Position numbers and translations under genes: made by a program. Below, in pieces: positions 36,205-44,466 of a stretch of DNA of 64,000 bases. Below the pieces are notes generated by a model, which ran no database searches, was not told the DNA's origin, and was given only the letters and a program-made list of their open reading frames with translations. How positions within the stretch are numbered: the first letter of the stretch is position 1; each line of letters starts with the position of its first letter. Location: NCBI GenBank assembly GCA_028285305.1, contig JANQPV010000077.1, positions 118,624-182,623 on the forward strand, written 5' to 3'. This DNA is from Alphaproteobacteria bacterium. GTDB lineage: Bacteria > Pseudomonadota > Alphaproteobacteria > SMXP01.

Positions 36205-37707
36205 CTAAGACATCTTTGCTCGTTTCTCATTGGTTCTTCCGGTCCCATTAAGGTGGACGGGGAGAGATGACATCTCGCCGCTTATCTCTTCCAACTCTTC
36301 GCTTGTCACATAAATTGCTTTGAGAGTCTGAAACGCGGCGATCAAGTCATCTCTCAAGAGTGCGAGGTCCGGCATCAAGTTCTTGCATCCGATGAAGCCA
36401 AAGTCGAGTGAATCACAATAGCTCTGTACCGTGATGTTTAGGCCCTGCCCATGGGCGACCGCAGAAACTGGGTGATAGTGAAGCATTTCCGCGCCATTCA
36501 AGTAGATGGTGTGGCGAGGTCCGGCAACATTTGAAATGATCAAGTTTGCTAAAGGCCGGTGCATGTCCGCCAATCTCAGGGCACCATACGCTTGGGACGC
36601 CAGCCGCATCGCCAAAGGGGCACCCAAGGCATTGAATTGCTGGATCATCGCCCCCTTTGCCGCCTCGACTGTTGCTTTTGCCTCGATGCTCCCTTGGTTT
36701 ACAAATTGAAGCCGTTCGGTCGGATCAGAAATGTGGGTGCCCAGAGGGCAGATCATGCTGGTCACCAACGTGCCCATTTCATCAGACCCGGATTGATCCC
36801 CTCTGCGCAAAGAAACTGGTATTGCGGATGTGAGTGTTTCCTCCGGGAGATCACCGGTGCGATCCAAGAAGCGACGTAGTGCATCACCGCACATGGCCAT
36901 GACAACGTCATTCAAAGTAACGCCTGCGGCTTTTTTGATCGCTTTGATGTCCGCAAGCGGAACTGAAGCCATAGCAAAACTTCGCTTGTCGGAAATGGCC
37001 CGGTTAAATCGGGTCTTTGGACCCGCCTTTGCAATCTTTGCAACTCGGTTTTTGTCCAGAGCAATTCGCGCTACCTTCCCTGCAGCGCTCGCAAAGCTGG
37101 GGAGCTTCATTATCAATTCGATTGGCTGCATCATGAATCTTGCATAGGCATGGGCAAGAAGCGCAATATTCGACGGCTCTTTGGATTGCGCAACAAGACC
37201 CGGATTTTCTATCGGCCGCGGCTTGCGGGTCGTGTCAAACATCACGTCCAGTTGGGCCGCACCGGACTCCCCGTCGATGACCGAGTGGTGGATCTTGATG
37301 AGCAAACCGACACGATTTCCCTTTAAGCCCTCAATGAGGGTGTACTGCCAAAGGGGACGCTCGAGATCGAGCGGCAGCTCTTGGATTTCCGCAACGGCGG
37401 CTTCCAATTGGGTCATTGTCCCTGGTTTCGGCAGTTGATGCCGGCGGACGTGGTAATCAATATCGATTTCATCTGCCTCGACCCAGACTGGATGATCCAA
37501 ATTCAGAGGCGTGTTCTTTTTCTTTACACGATAGTTTTTGAGCAAATGGGCGCGTGAGGCCACGTGCTCTTTCAGTTCTTCAAAAAATGTCTCTTTCTTG
37601 CCTCGGGGCAGCTTGAAGATCGGCACGCTCGATACATGAAACGGCATATCTTTCGTTTCCATGTGCAACCAGCTGGCATCCAAAATTCCGACTTTATCAA
37701 TTGCCAT
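36205..37707 (-). CDS. Wax ester synthase / diacylglycerol acyltransferase (WS/DGAT)
   Basis: ATG 37707 follows AGGAGGAGAG; a start 12 codons upstream lacks a site. The 500-residue protein carries the catalytic HHSVIDGESG (HHxxxDG) near residue 140, and later SNVAGPRH and the C-terminal acyltransferase domain. It esterifies acyl-CoA with a fatty alcohol or diacylglycerol at lipid bodies. The MarR gene follows 40 bp downstream. Together with the acyl-CoA ligases at 2.5-8 kb it implies active storage-lipid metabolism. Confidence 0.94.
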   Translation of the reverse strand: MAIDKVGILDASWLHMETKDMPFHVSSVPIFKLPRGKKETFFEELKEHVASRAHLLKNYRVKKKNTPLNLDHPVWVEADEIDIDYHVRRHQLPKPGTMTQLEAAVAEIQELPLDLERPLWQYTLIEGLKGNRVGLLIKIHHSVIDGESGAAQLDVMFDTTRKPRPIENPGLVAQSKEPSNIALLAHAYARFMMQPIELIMKLPSFASAAGKVARIALDKNRVAKIAKAGPKTRFNRAISDKRSFAMASVPLADIKAIKKAAGVTLNDVVMAMCGDALRRFLDRTGDLPEETLTSAIPVSLRRGDQSGSDEMGTLVTSMICPLGTHISDPTERLQFVNQGSIEAKATVEAAKGAMIQQFNALGAPLAMRLASQAYGALRLADMHRPLANLIISNVAGPRHTIYLNGAEMLHYHPVSAVAHGQGLNITVQSYCDSLDFGFIGCKNLMPDLALLRDDLIAAFQTLKAIYVTSEELEEISGEMSSLPVHLNGTGRTNEKRAKMS

Positions 37708-38201
37708 TCTCTCCTCCTGGCGAAGAAACATTAGCGAAAACAAAATTCCGCGGATGAATGTGATGAAGTGTGTCGCCGGCGGGCGCCGTACATATGCGCC
37801 TCAGTGCCTAACACCCATTTAGATAATTGCAGCTGCAATATTTGTCAATGCAAATTTATTGCACCGCGGTAAGCCGATGAAACTCCCAATTTGAGCCAGA
37901 TATCGCGAAGATTGCGCTCAAAAAAGCATCGCGGACGAAATGTCAGATGCTACTATGGCGCTCTTGCCCATTGTTATTATCGCCTATTGGGTGCGAGCGG
38001 CGTCTTCGCTGAATGGCGTCCAGGACCCCGTAATTCGGTTCTTGATGCGTTGTTGATGAAATCTGTCCGCCAATCGGGGACGCCTGGGCTTAAGAAATCG
38101 GTATGCGCGTACTGGCACTCGCATTCGCGCTAAGAGGTCTGTTGCCAGTTGTTGCATTGTGTGTCGGAATTCCCCTCCATCCCAGAAGGAAAATAGATGT
38201 T
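37708..38201. other. 494-bp divergent intergenic region
   Basis: It contains the palindrome at 37826-37839 and AT-rich sequence that should hold the WS/DGAT promoter. Short plus-strand frames at 37891-38133 have TTG starts and no ribosome site; they are not called. Confidence 0.5.
37826..37839. promoter_or_regulatory. Palindrome ATTGCAGCTGCAAT
   Basis: This perfect 14-bp palindrome lies 119 bp upstream of the WS/DGAT start in AT-rich DNA. Just to its right, ATTTG and CAAAT form a second, looser inverted repeat. It is a plausible operator for the co-transcribed MarR regulator. Confidence 0.5.
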
Positions 38202-38672
38202 ATGGCCAAAATCAAACGCGGCGTCGGTCTTATTCTCGCATTGTCTTTTGTCTTCGTTTCCGGCGCTACTACGCTAGCTCAACAGTCCGCTTATACACCC
38301 AAAGACTTCAGCTTTCGCGGGGCGGAAGACCAGCTCAATTTGCTGCGATGGGAATTGCGTCATGTTAAGTCAACGCTGGATCTGACTGCAACGGGTACTG
38401 ATTTTTTGGTCTACGACTACGTGTTGTTTCGAGATGGGAAAGATGCATTCCGCTTTCCGATCGCTCTGCCAAAAGAGTGGGTCCTTAATCAAATCCGATC
38501 ACTTACATATACGGGCCAGTTGGACGCTGAGTCCGCGGCTGCGCTGAGCAACTACTATGTAGAAAAAACAGCTGAGAACATCCAAAGACTATCAGCGCGA
38601 TACCAATCGCTACGTACGCAGATTTCTGAGCTTGAGGCGGGCGACGAGGCAGAAGAGGAATGGGGTGATTAG
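38202..38672 (+). CDS. Exported protein, unknown family
   Basis: ATG 38202 begins a signal peptide (MAKIKRGVGLILALSFVFVS) with AGAAGGA about 11 bp upstream. The 156-residue product has a mostly helical C-half (ALSNYYVEKTAENIQRLSARYQSLRTQ) and an acidic tail (EAGDEAEEEWGD). No known motif is seen. A start 33 codons earlier gives a second, less regular hydrophobic N-terminus. It precedes the GrdB-like gene by 8 bp and may be translated from the same transcript. Confidence 0.6.
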   Translation: MAKIKRGVGLILALSFVFVSGATTLAQQSAYTPKDFSFRGAEDQLNLLRWELRHVKSTLDLTATGTDFLVYDYVLFRDGKDAFRFPIALPKEWVLNQIRSLTYTGQLDAESAAALSNYYVEKTAENIQRLSARYQSLRTQISELEAGDEAEEEWGD

Positions 38673-38680
38673 GTGACGAA

Positions 38681-39553
38681 ATGATCTGTTATATGAGGCG
38701 CACACGCGCGTATTACAGCGCCCTGGGATATCCCGCCTATCAATGGGCCCACTTTGACGATGTGCCGTTTTGCCCTCCGTCCAAACACTTGGAGGAGTGC
38801 AAAGCTGTGTTGGTCACAACGGCGGCCCTTGTGCGTCCCGGCCTCGGAGACCAGGGGCCGGGTGCCCCTTACAACGCCGAGGCCAAATTTTATGATGTTT
38901 ACACGGCGGATATCGACCCCGAACCGCGCTTGGGTATTTCCCATATAGCCTATGATCGAGACCATACGCTGGCAGAGGATCAAAACGCCTTCTTTCCGCT
39001 GACGAGGCTGAAGGAGGCGCAGACAGACGGAATGGTGGGCAGTCTCGCAGATATCTTCATTGGTGTGCCGACAAATCGTAGTCAAAGAACGACACTTGAG
39101 AAAGATGCGCCAGACGCCTTGAGTGCCGCACATGCGTGTGGCGCCGATTTGGCGCTCTTTGTGCCCAACTGCCCCGTTTGTCATCAATCCGTTTCGCTGA
39201 TCGCGCGCTATTTTGAAGCCGCCGAACTTGCAACAATCATTATGGGGTGCGCTAAAGATATCGTGGAACATTGCGGAGTGCCCAGGTTCTTGTTCAGCGA
39301 TTTTCCGTTGGGCAATAGTGCGGGAAAACCTCACGACCCGGAAAGTCAGCGCGCCACATTGAATCTGGCGCTGGACTTATTGACGGCGGCGCGGGCGCCG
39401 AGAACAACTTGGATTTCGCCGCAGACGTGGGCGGTGGATGAAAGCTGGAAGGAGGACTATGCCAGTATTGACAAACTGAGTTTGGAAGAGATTGAGGCGC
39501 GCAGGGCTGAGTTTCGGAGGCAAAAAGAAACAGCACGGGCGCTGAGGCAATAG
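38681..39553 (+). CDS. GrdB/PrdB-like reductase-family protein (Cys version)
   Basis: The 290-residue protein has the segment ALFVPNCPVCHQSVSLIARYFEAAELATIIMGCAKDIVEHCGVPRFLFSDFPLGNSAGKP, which matches the core of selenoprotein B of glycine/proline reductases. The redox site reads CPVCH with Cys instead of selenocysteine. Family members in aerobic proteobacteria are common but of unknown function; a thiol redox role is likely. It lies 8 bp after the exported-protein gene and 23 bp before the YedK gene. Confidence 0.75.
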   Translation: MICYMRRTRAYYSALGYPAYQWAHFDDVPFCPPSKHLEECKAVLVTTAALVRPGLGDQGPGAPYNAEAKFYDVYTADIDPEPRLGISHIAYDRDHTLAEDQNAFFPLTRLKEAQTDGMVGSLADIFIGVPTNRSQRTTLEKDAPDALSAAHACGADLALFVPNCPVCHQSVSLIARYFEAAELATIIMGCAKDIVEHCGVPRFLFSDFPLGNSAGKPHDPESQRATLNLALDLLTAARAPRTTWISPQTWAVDESWKEDYASIDKLSLEEIEARRAEFRRQKETARALRQ

Positions 39554-39576
39554 CAAGCAAAGGGGGATAGCCGCCC

Positions 39577-40275
39577 ATGTGCGGACGAACAACACAGGAA
39601 TTTACCTGGGCCGAGATCCACTATTTGGTGGGTCTCCAAGGACAGCCCAGTCGCGCCAACAGACAAGCGCGTTACAATATTGCTCCGACGACAGAGGTCA
39701 TTTTCGTTCGCGAGATCGAAGGCAATCGTGAAATCGTAACCGGCCGCTGGGGCCTCATCCCCCACTGGTTTTCGATGCCCCTTAAGGAATGGAAAGCTTC
39801 GACTCACAATGCGCGTGTGGAAGGACTCCAATCTTCCCGTTCCTTTGCATCGGCTTGGCGGCGGTTTCAGCGGTGCGTTGTGCCCTTTAACTTTTACGAG
39901 TGGACGCGGCCACGGAAGAGGGGCGATCCGCCCCATTACATCTATCCCTCCAAAGATTATGGCGCGGCGTTTCTCATGGCTGGGTTGTGGGATGAATGGG
40001 TTGATCCGGAAACGGGCGAGGTTCTCACGTCGTGTACTGTCTTTACGGTTCAGCCCAATAAGTTCATGTCAAGAATCTACAACAGGATGCCCGTCATTCT
40101 TCACAAAGATCAGGTTGATGATTGGTTCACCTCGCCTCCCGATCAGGCGTACGGGATGCTCCGGCCATGCCCCGATGCCTGGCTGGAAGCCCGCAAAGTG
40201 AGTAACTATGTAAACAATTCCCGCAATCAGGGTGAGGACTGCATTCAACCGGCGCCGGACGAGTTGGATTTGTAG
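39577..40275 (+). CDS. yedK: HMCES/YedK-type abasic-site DNA-protein crosslink protein (altered active site)
   Basis: The 232-residue SRAP protein starts MCGR, so Cys2 becomes the N-terminal nucleophile that crosslinks to abasic DNA. Also present are NARVE (Asn78) and FYEW (Glu108). The usual His of the H-N-R-M-P motif is Tyr168 here (IYNRMPVIL, codon TAC at 40078-40080). Length matches the family. In YedK that His assists ring opening and crosslink reversal, so this protein may form crosslinks that reverse poorly. It is the third gene of a possible operon starting at 38202. Confidence 0.93.
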   Translation: MCGRTTQEFTWAEIHYLVGLQGQPSRANRQARYNIAPTTEVIFVREIEGNREIVTGRWGLIPHWFSMPLKEWKASTHNARVEGLQSSRSFASAWRRFQRCVVPFNFYEWTRPRKRGDPPHYIYPSKDYGAAFLMAGLWDEWVDPETGEVLTSCTVFTVQPNKFMSRIYNRMPVILHKDQVDDWFTSPPDQAYGMLRPCPDAWLEARKVSNYVNNSRNQGEDCIQPAPDELDL

Positions 40276-40283
40276 CTGAGCCT

Positions 40284-41135
40284 TTAGAGTTTGGCCTTCA
40301 CTTCCGTTATGAAATCAATATGGGCTTCTGTCGTTTTTAGCTCTTTGCCCATCGTAACCACCGCGCAATGGGTGCCGCCCGCATCTTGCCATTTCTTAAC
40401 GTGTTCGACCGCGTCTTCCACATCCTTTGACCAGAGGGGCAAGTAGTCCAATCCGTACCCGTCCAGCGGCCTGTCGTTCTCTTTCAGTTGGGCCTTCACA
40501 GCTTCTAAACCCGATAAAGCGTCCCCAAACTTCCCCGCAAAAATGAAGCCATCTCCCAAAGCCCCCCCGCGGCGAAAGGCGTGTTCGGTGAACCCACCAA
40601 TCCAGACGGGAATTTGGCGCTTGGGACGAGGATTGATATTGCCCCGATCGATTTTGTCGAACCTACCATCAAAGGTCACGAGGTCTTCGGACCATAGCTT
40701 GCGCAAAAACGGTATCTGCTCGTCCATCCGTGCACCGCGTTTGCTAAAGTCCTGGCCAAGAGCATCATACTCGACATAGTTCCACCCTACGCCCACTCCC
40801 ATGCGAAAGCGCTCCCCTGATAGCAGATCCAAATCCGCAGCCTGCTGGGCAACCAATACCGTTTGGCGCTGGGGGAGAATGAGGATGCCAGATACGAGTT
40901 CGATCTTCTTGGTGATCGCAGCGATATAGGCAAACATGACAAATGGATCATGGAAGGGATCTTGATCCGTATACGGTCCCCACAATTTTGGCTCCCGGTC
41001 GTGGGTCGCGCCAACGACATGATCATAGGCGAGCAGGTAATCATACCCCAGCTCTTCCGTCGCGAGACCAATGTTGCGAACGGCCTCGGGATCCCCGCCC
41101 AGTTCTATTTGCGGGTAAACGACACCGATCTTCAT
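40284..41135 (-). CDS. LLM-class F420-dependent oxidoreductase
   Basis: ATG 41135 follows GGGAGGAAC. The 283-residue TIM barrel shows MKIGVVYPQIELGGDPEAVR, YDYLLAYDHVVGATH, LVSGILILPQRQTVLVAQQAADLDLLSGERFRMGVGVGWNYVEY and IPVWIGG, typical of the TIGR03619 group. Family members often use F420. It is convergent with the YedK gene, 8 bp apart. This is the fourth LLM gene in the window. Confidence 0.88.
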   Translation of the reverse strand: MKIGVVYPQIELGGDPEAVRNIGLATEELGYDYLLAYDHVVGATHDREPKLWGPYTDQDPFHDPFVMFAYIAAITKKIELVSGILILPQRQTVLVAQQAADLDLLSGERFRMGVGVGWNYVEYDALGQDFSKRGARMDEQIPFLRKLWSEDLVTFDGRFDKIDRGNINPRPKRQIPVWIGGFTEHAFRRGGALGDGFIFAGKFGDALSGLEAVKAQLKENDRPLDGYGLDYLPLWSKDVEDAVEHVKKWQDAGGTHCAVVTMGKELKTTEAHIDFITEVKAKL

Positions 41136-41228
41136 AAGTTCCTCCCATTCCACTAATTGAAAGACTATTGCGTAGACCTTGAACCTTGGCAAGGATTATA
41201 GACCGGACATTAAACTTGTAGATTTGAA

Positions 41229-43334
41229 CTATGGCAATGCTTCTAGCTGGTCTTCGATCGCGGCCCGGTGCTTTTGCAAATGAGCGCCGTATTCGCGCAT
41301 AAACAGTTTATAGTCTGGCTCCCCCGCGAGCGACAAAAATACGAACTCCATTCGTAGCGTCGGTGCATCCAGTCCTTTCTTCAGCCCACGGCGGAGCGAT
41401 TCAATCGCGGCGTCGGTTCTCCCTTCCAAGATCGCAATGCGCGCGGCATCTGTTGGGAGATGCCTATAGTTCGGCCCCCATGTGAGAATGTTTTCCGCAT
41501 GATACGCCTTGAGTTCAGATAAGAGGGATTGGGCTGCAGCTTCATCGCCCGCCTGTTTGCGCATCAAGGCAAGATCGCTCACGAGAAAATCGAACTGAAA
41601 GGGCGAAAGTTCTCTTTCCCTGATGCGGGTGAGCACGTCCTCATAGATCGTGCGCGCTTCATCAACATTGCCAGCACACGCCATTGCGGCGCCGACAAAC
41701 AAGATTCCATCCAGATTGTCAGGTTCAAAGCTACGCTCTTTGATCGCAAGCGCAACGGCTTCTTCGCACTCACCTTCATTCATTCGGAGATCAATTTGGA
41801 GATATTCAGGTCCGTTTACGGACTGAAGGGCTTTTTCCATGCCGAGGAGAACGTAGATCTCGGCCAAGTCCTCTAAGAGCCGGACTTCCCGACCTGTTGC
41901 GTCCAATCCTTCAAGCAACACAGCATGGGCCGCCGCGACATCGTTCTGAGCCATCAAATTCATAAAGCTCGCGCGATACCCTGTTCCGGCATTCGGGTGG
42001 TGGCGTTTGAGCTTTTCAGCGACGCCTTCCGCTTCGACAAAGCGGCTCTGAAGGATCAGATTGGAGACATGTCGCTCTGCAATGTCCCTTGCGAGGGGGT
42101 TTAGCTCATAGGCCGTTTCCATTGCCTTGCGCCCTGCAGCATGTTGCCCCGCGTGCTCAAGGGCGAGCGATCTCCAATAATGGGCAAGCGCATGATTGGG
42201 GCTGCGTTCTAGCGCTTCGTCAAACCTTTCAAGGGCCAATACCGGGCGATCTTCGAACAAGGGTTTGAGTCCTGAAACGGCGATGACGGACGGTTCATCG
42301 GGTGCTAACTCAATCGCCTTTTCCAGCGCGTCGTCGATCTCTTTGCGCAAACCAGCCCACTCCCTCATGCCGATGCCGAAGAATAACTCGCTCGAGGCAA
42401 AGAGAGATTCAGCAAGCGCCGCATGTGCGAGTGCGTAGTTCTCGTCAAGTGCGATCGCCGTACGGAAGAAGTGGGTGGCCCGATAAATGCTGTCTTCGGT
42501 TCTTTCCTCGAGATTCTGGCGGCCCTGTTCATAGGCGGCGAGCGCGTCCAGGTTTCGGGTCTGAGCGCTGGACTTGGAGTCAGAGAGAACGGATGAGTTT
42601 GTCGCCAACAAAACCGCACCCGCGATTTCGTCTTCTAACTCGAAAATCTCGGCGTCTGATCGATCGAATGTGTCCGACCAAAGATGAAAGCCGGATTCCG
42701 CATCAATTAGCTGCGCCGTCACCCGCACTCTATCTTTGGATGACCGCACGGACCCCTCCAACACGTATGACACGCTCAGCGCCTCGGCGATCTCTCGAAT
42801 ATCCCGGTTCTCGCCCTTGAACGCAAAAGAAGATGTGCGCGCGGTTACCCGCAAGTCATCACTTTGTGCCAAGACATTTATGATCTCTTCTGAAATCCCG
42901 TCACCGAGATAGGATTGTTTGCCGCCGGAGAAATCCGCGAAGGCCAAGACCGCGATTGAAGCGCCCTTGACTGGTAAACTCGCTCGGGAGGTCAGCTGCG
43001 CGCGATCCCAGACAAGATAAGCGATGATCGCGAGCAATGCCAAGATCACGCCAACATCCACGAGGCGGCCGATTGATGTATGGGTGCGGTGGCCTTCCAG
43101 CTGTGCTTCGGGAACAATTCCGGATAGAGAAATATCGAAATGCCATGCTGCCAGCATGACTGCCGGTAATCCCGCGATCGACAAAAAGAGAACCAATGTC
43201 TGTGCGGAGGTCGGGAGACCAAGTTGGGGGAATACGACGGAAGTAATCTGCAAGACCAGCCAAACGCCCACGATGTAGGCGCCGGCTGTTCGCAAAACGC
43301 CTCTTTCTTGGAGCTTCTTCAGTAATTCCGCCAA
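41229..43334 (-). CDS. Membrane-anchored TPR protein with FlgO-like/adenylate-cyclase-associated domain
   Basis: The 701-residue protein begins ELLKKLQERGVLRTAGAYIVGVWLVLQI, the N-terminal motif of a family of transmembrane TPR regulators, with three helices up to residue about 110. Next is the ASIAVLAFADFSGGKQSYLGDGISEEIINVLAQ domain (FlgO/TolB-like), where CadC- and cyclase-linked proteins dimerise. The C-terminal 400 residues are TPR-like repeats. The cyclase or DNA-binding domain present in many relatives is missing. A scaffold or sensor role in the membrane is likely. Confidence 0.8.
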   Translation of the reverse strand: MAELLKKLQERGVLRTAGAYIVGVWLVLQITSVVFPQLGLPTSAQTLVLFLSIAGLPAVMLAAWHFDISLSGIVPEAQLEGHRTHTSIGRLVDVGVILALLAIIAYLVWDRAQLTSRASLPVKGASIAVLAFADFSGGKQSYLGDGISEEIINVLAQSDDLRVTARTSSFAFKGENRDIREIAEALSVSYVLEGSVRSSKDRVRVTAQLIDAESGFHLWSDTFDRSDAEIFELEDEIAGAVLLATNSSVLSDSKSSAQTRNLDALAAYEQGRQNLEERTEDSIYRATHFFRTAIALDENYALAHAALAESLFASSELFFGIGMREWAGLRKEIDDALEKAIELAPDEPSVIAVSGLKPLFEDRPVLALERFDEALERSPNHALAHYWRSLALEHAGQHAAGRKAMETAYELNPLARDIAERHVSNLILQSRFVEAEGVAEKLKRHHPNAGTGYRASFMNLMAQNDVAAAHAVLLEGLDATGREVRLLEDLAEIYVLLGMEKALQSVNGPEYLQIDLRMNEGECEEAVALAIKERSFEPDNLDGILFVGAAMACAGNVDEARTIYEDVLTRIRERELSPFQFDFLVSDLALMRKQAGDEAAAQSLLSELKAYHAENILTWGPNYRHLPTDAARIAILEGRTDAAIESLRRGLKKGLDAPTLRMEFVFLSLAGEPDYKLFMREYGAHLQKHRAAIEDQLEALP

Positions 43335-43416
43335 GCTTGCGTTCCCGCTCGTCCAACCTGCCGACAGAAATCCTAGCGCGCAGGCGGTCTCTGGTCAAAA
43401 AGACCGCGCAAAAAAT

Positions 43417-44004
43417 CTAGCACTCCCCCGTGTCGTTTTCTGCCCGCTCAATCAGGCCATCCAAATCATAGGTTCCCTTGGGCAAAAATGCCGGGCACGC
43501 CTCGAATTTTGGGTCGGCTTTCAAACAGCCAGGACCACACAGCATAGTGGCCTGGCCTGCGGCCGCATCGTTGAACCAAAGACGACCGCCCGGTGTGGCA
43601 ATGTAGCCGTTCACACCCTCTTCGATGTCCGCCTCCAGATCATCGATAGACGGCGCCTCGGTATCAGAGTCCAAGCTCGCACCGCCGTGGGTGTGATAGG
43701 AATCGACAACGCGGAAGCCGTCCGGCTCGTCCTTTGGGCGGCATCCGTCGCGGCCACCTCTCTTGGCTTTGGTGGCTGCGAGTTGGCCGGAATGGTCGTA
43801 CCCAATCAAACCACAGTATTCCTTTTTTTTGGCAAAGGAAATGTCTTGTAAAGATTCCAGATGACTCGCGGCGAATATGTGGACCTCATCCGTCAGGGAA
43901 CTACGATCTTGGGCCGGCGCGGAGCCAATACTCAATGCACCGACTATAGCCAACCAGAGCGCTATAATACACCTCGTTTTGAGAATGTAGAGCATCCTCC
44001 CCAT
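43417..44004 (-). CDS. Exported JAMM-like (DUF4329) metalloprotease-like protein
   Basis: ATG 44004 follows GGGAGGGG and starts a signal peptide (MGRMLYILKTRCIIALWLAI). The 195-residue protein has an upstream Glu (KKEYCGLIGYD), then VDSYHTHGGASLDSDTEAPSIDDL, matching the JAMM pattern E...HxH...SxxD with a slightly long loop. DUF4329 proteins of this kind are often toxin-associated or cell-surface proteins. Six Cys suggest a disulfide-rich periplasmic fold. Protease activity is plausible but unproven. Confidence 0.7.
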   Translation of the reverse strand: MGRMLYILKTRCIIALWLAIVGALSIGSAPAQDRSSLTDEVHIFAASHLESLQDISFAKKKEYCGLIGYDHSGQLAATKAKRGGRDGCRPKDEPDGFRVVDSYHTHGGASLDSDTEAPSIDDLEADIEEGVNGYIATPGGRLWFNDAAAGQATMLCGPGCLKADPKFEACPAFLPKGTYDLDGLIERAENDTGEC

Positions 44005-44091
44005 GTTTTCCCCTCCCGATATCTGAATGTGAAACTTGCTATGACCGTTCTCCAGTTGTAGCTTTGCCGGCAAAGAGGGAGAACGGTGTCG

Positions 44092-44439
44092 ATGACCGTA
44101 GAAGTTACTTATCCAACAGAGACAACGCAAGAGGACGCAAGCCGGGATCTCGCTTCCCTCGACCTTCACGCCATGGAACTGGATATTCCCCCCGTCGACA
44201 ATTCGAGCCATTGGCACAGTTTCGATGCTGTCTTCTATTTGTTGGACGGTGAGCTGCACTTGACCGATGTAGCTTCTGGCAAAGTCCACCATCTTTCACG
44301 CGGCGCACGTGTGTCGGTGCCCGCTCGCACTCTGCACTCTGAAATGAGCGCAGGAGGATATCGTCTCCTGCTCGGCACGTCGAGACCCCCGGAGACCTTT
44401 GAAGATCCAGTCAATCTGTCCCCGGAAGACTTGAAATAG
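44092..44439 (+). CDS. Small cupin-domain protein
   Basis: ATG 44092 is preferred; GAGGGAG lies 10 bp before it and a GTG two codons upstream is also possible. The 115-residue protein has the cupin pattern: SHWHSFDAVFYLLDGELHLTD, VHHLSRGARVSVPARTLHSEM. His residues in SHWH and TLHSEM and the Glu in DGELH likely bind one metal. Such cupins act as small dioxygenases or isomerases or sugar-binding modules. It is convergent with the MGS-amidohydrolase gene. Confidence 0.8.
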   Translation: MTVEVTYPTETTQEDASRDLASLDLHAMELDIPPVDNSSHWHSFDAVFYLLDGELHLTDVASGKVHHLSRGARVSVPARTLHSEMSAGGYRLLLGTSRPPETFEDPVNLSPEDLK

Positions 44440-44466
44440 CGGTCACGACCCAACAAGCTTTCGTTT

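Noticed and set aside
37891..38133. 80-codon plus-strand frame before 38202
   Set aside because: TTG start, no ribosome site, Arg/Ser/Cys-rich composition; overlaps the likely promoter.
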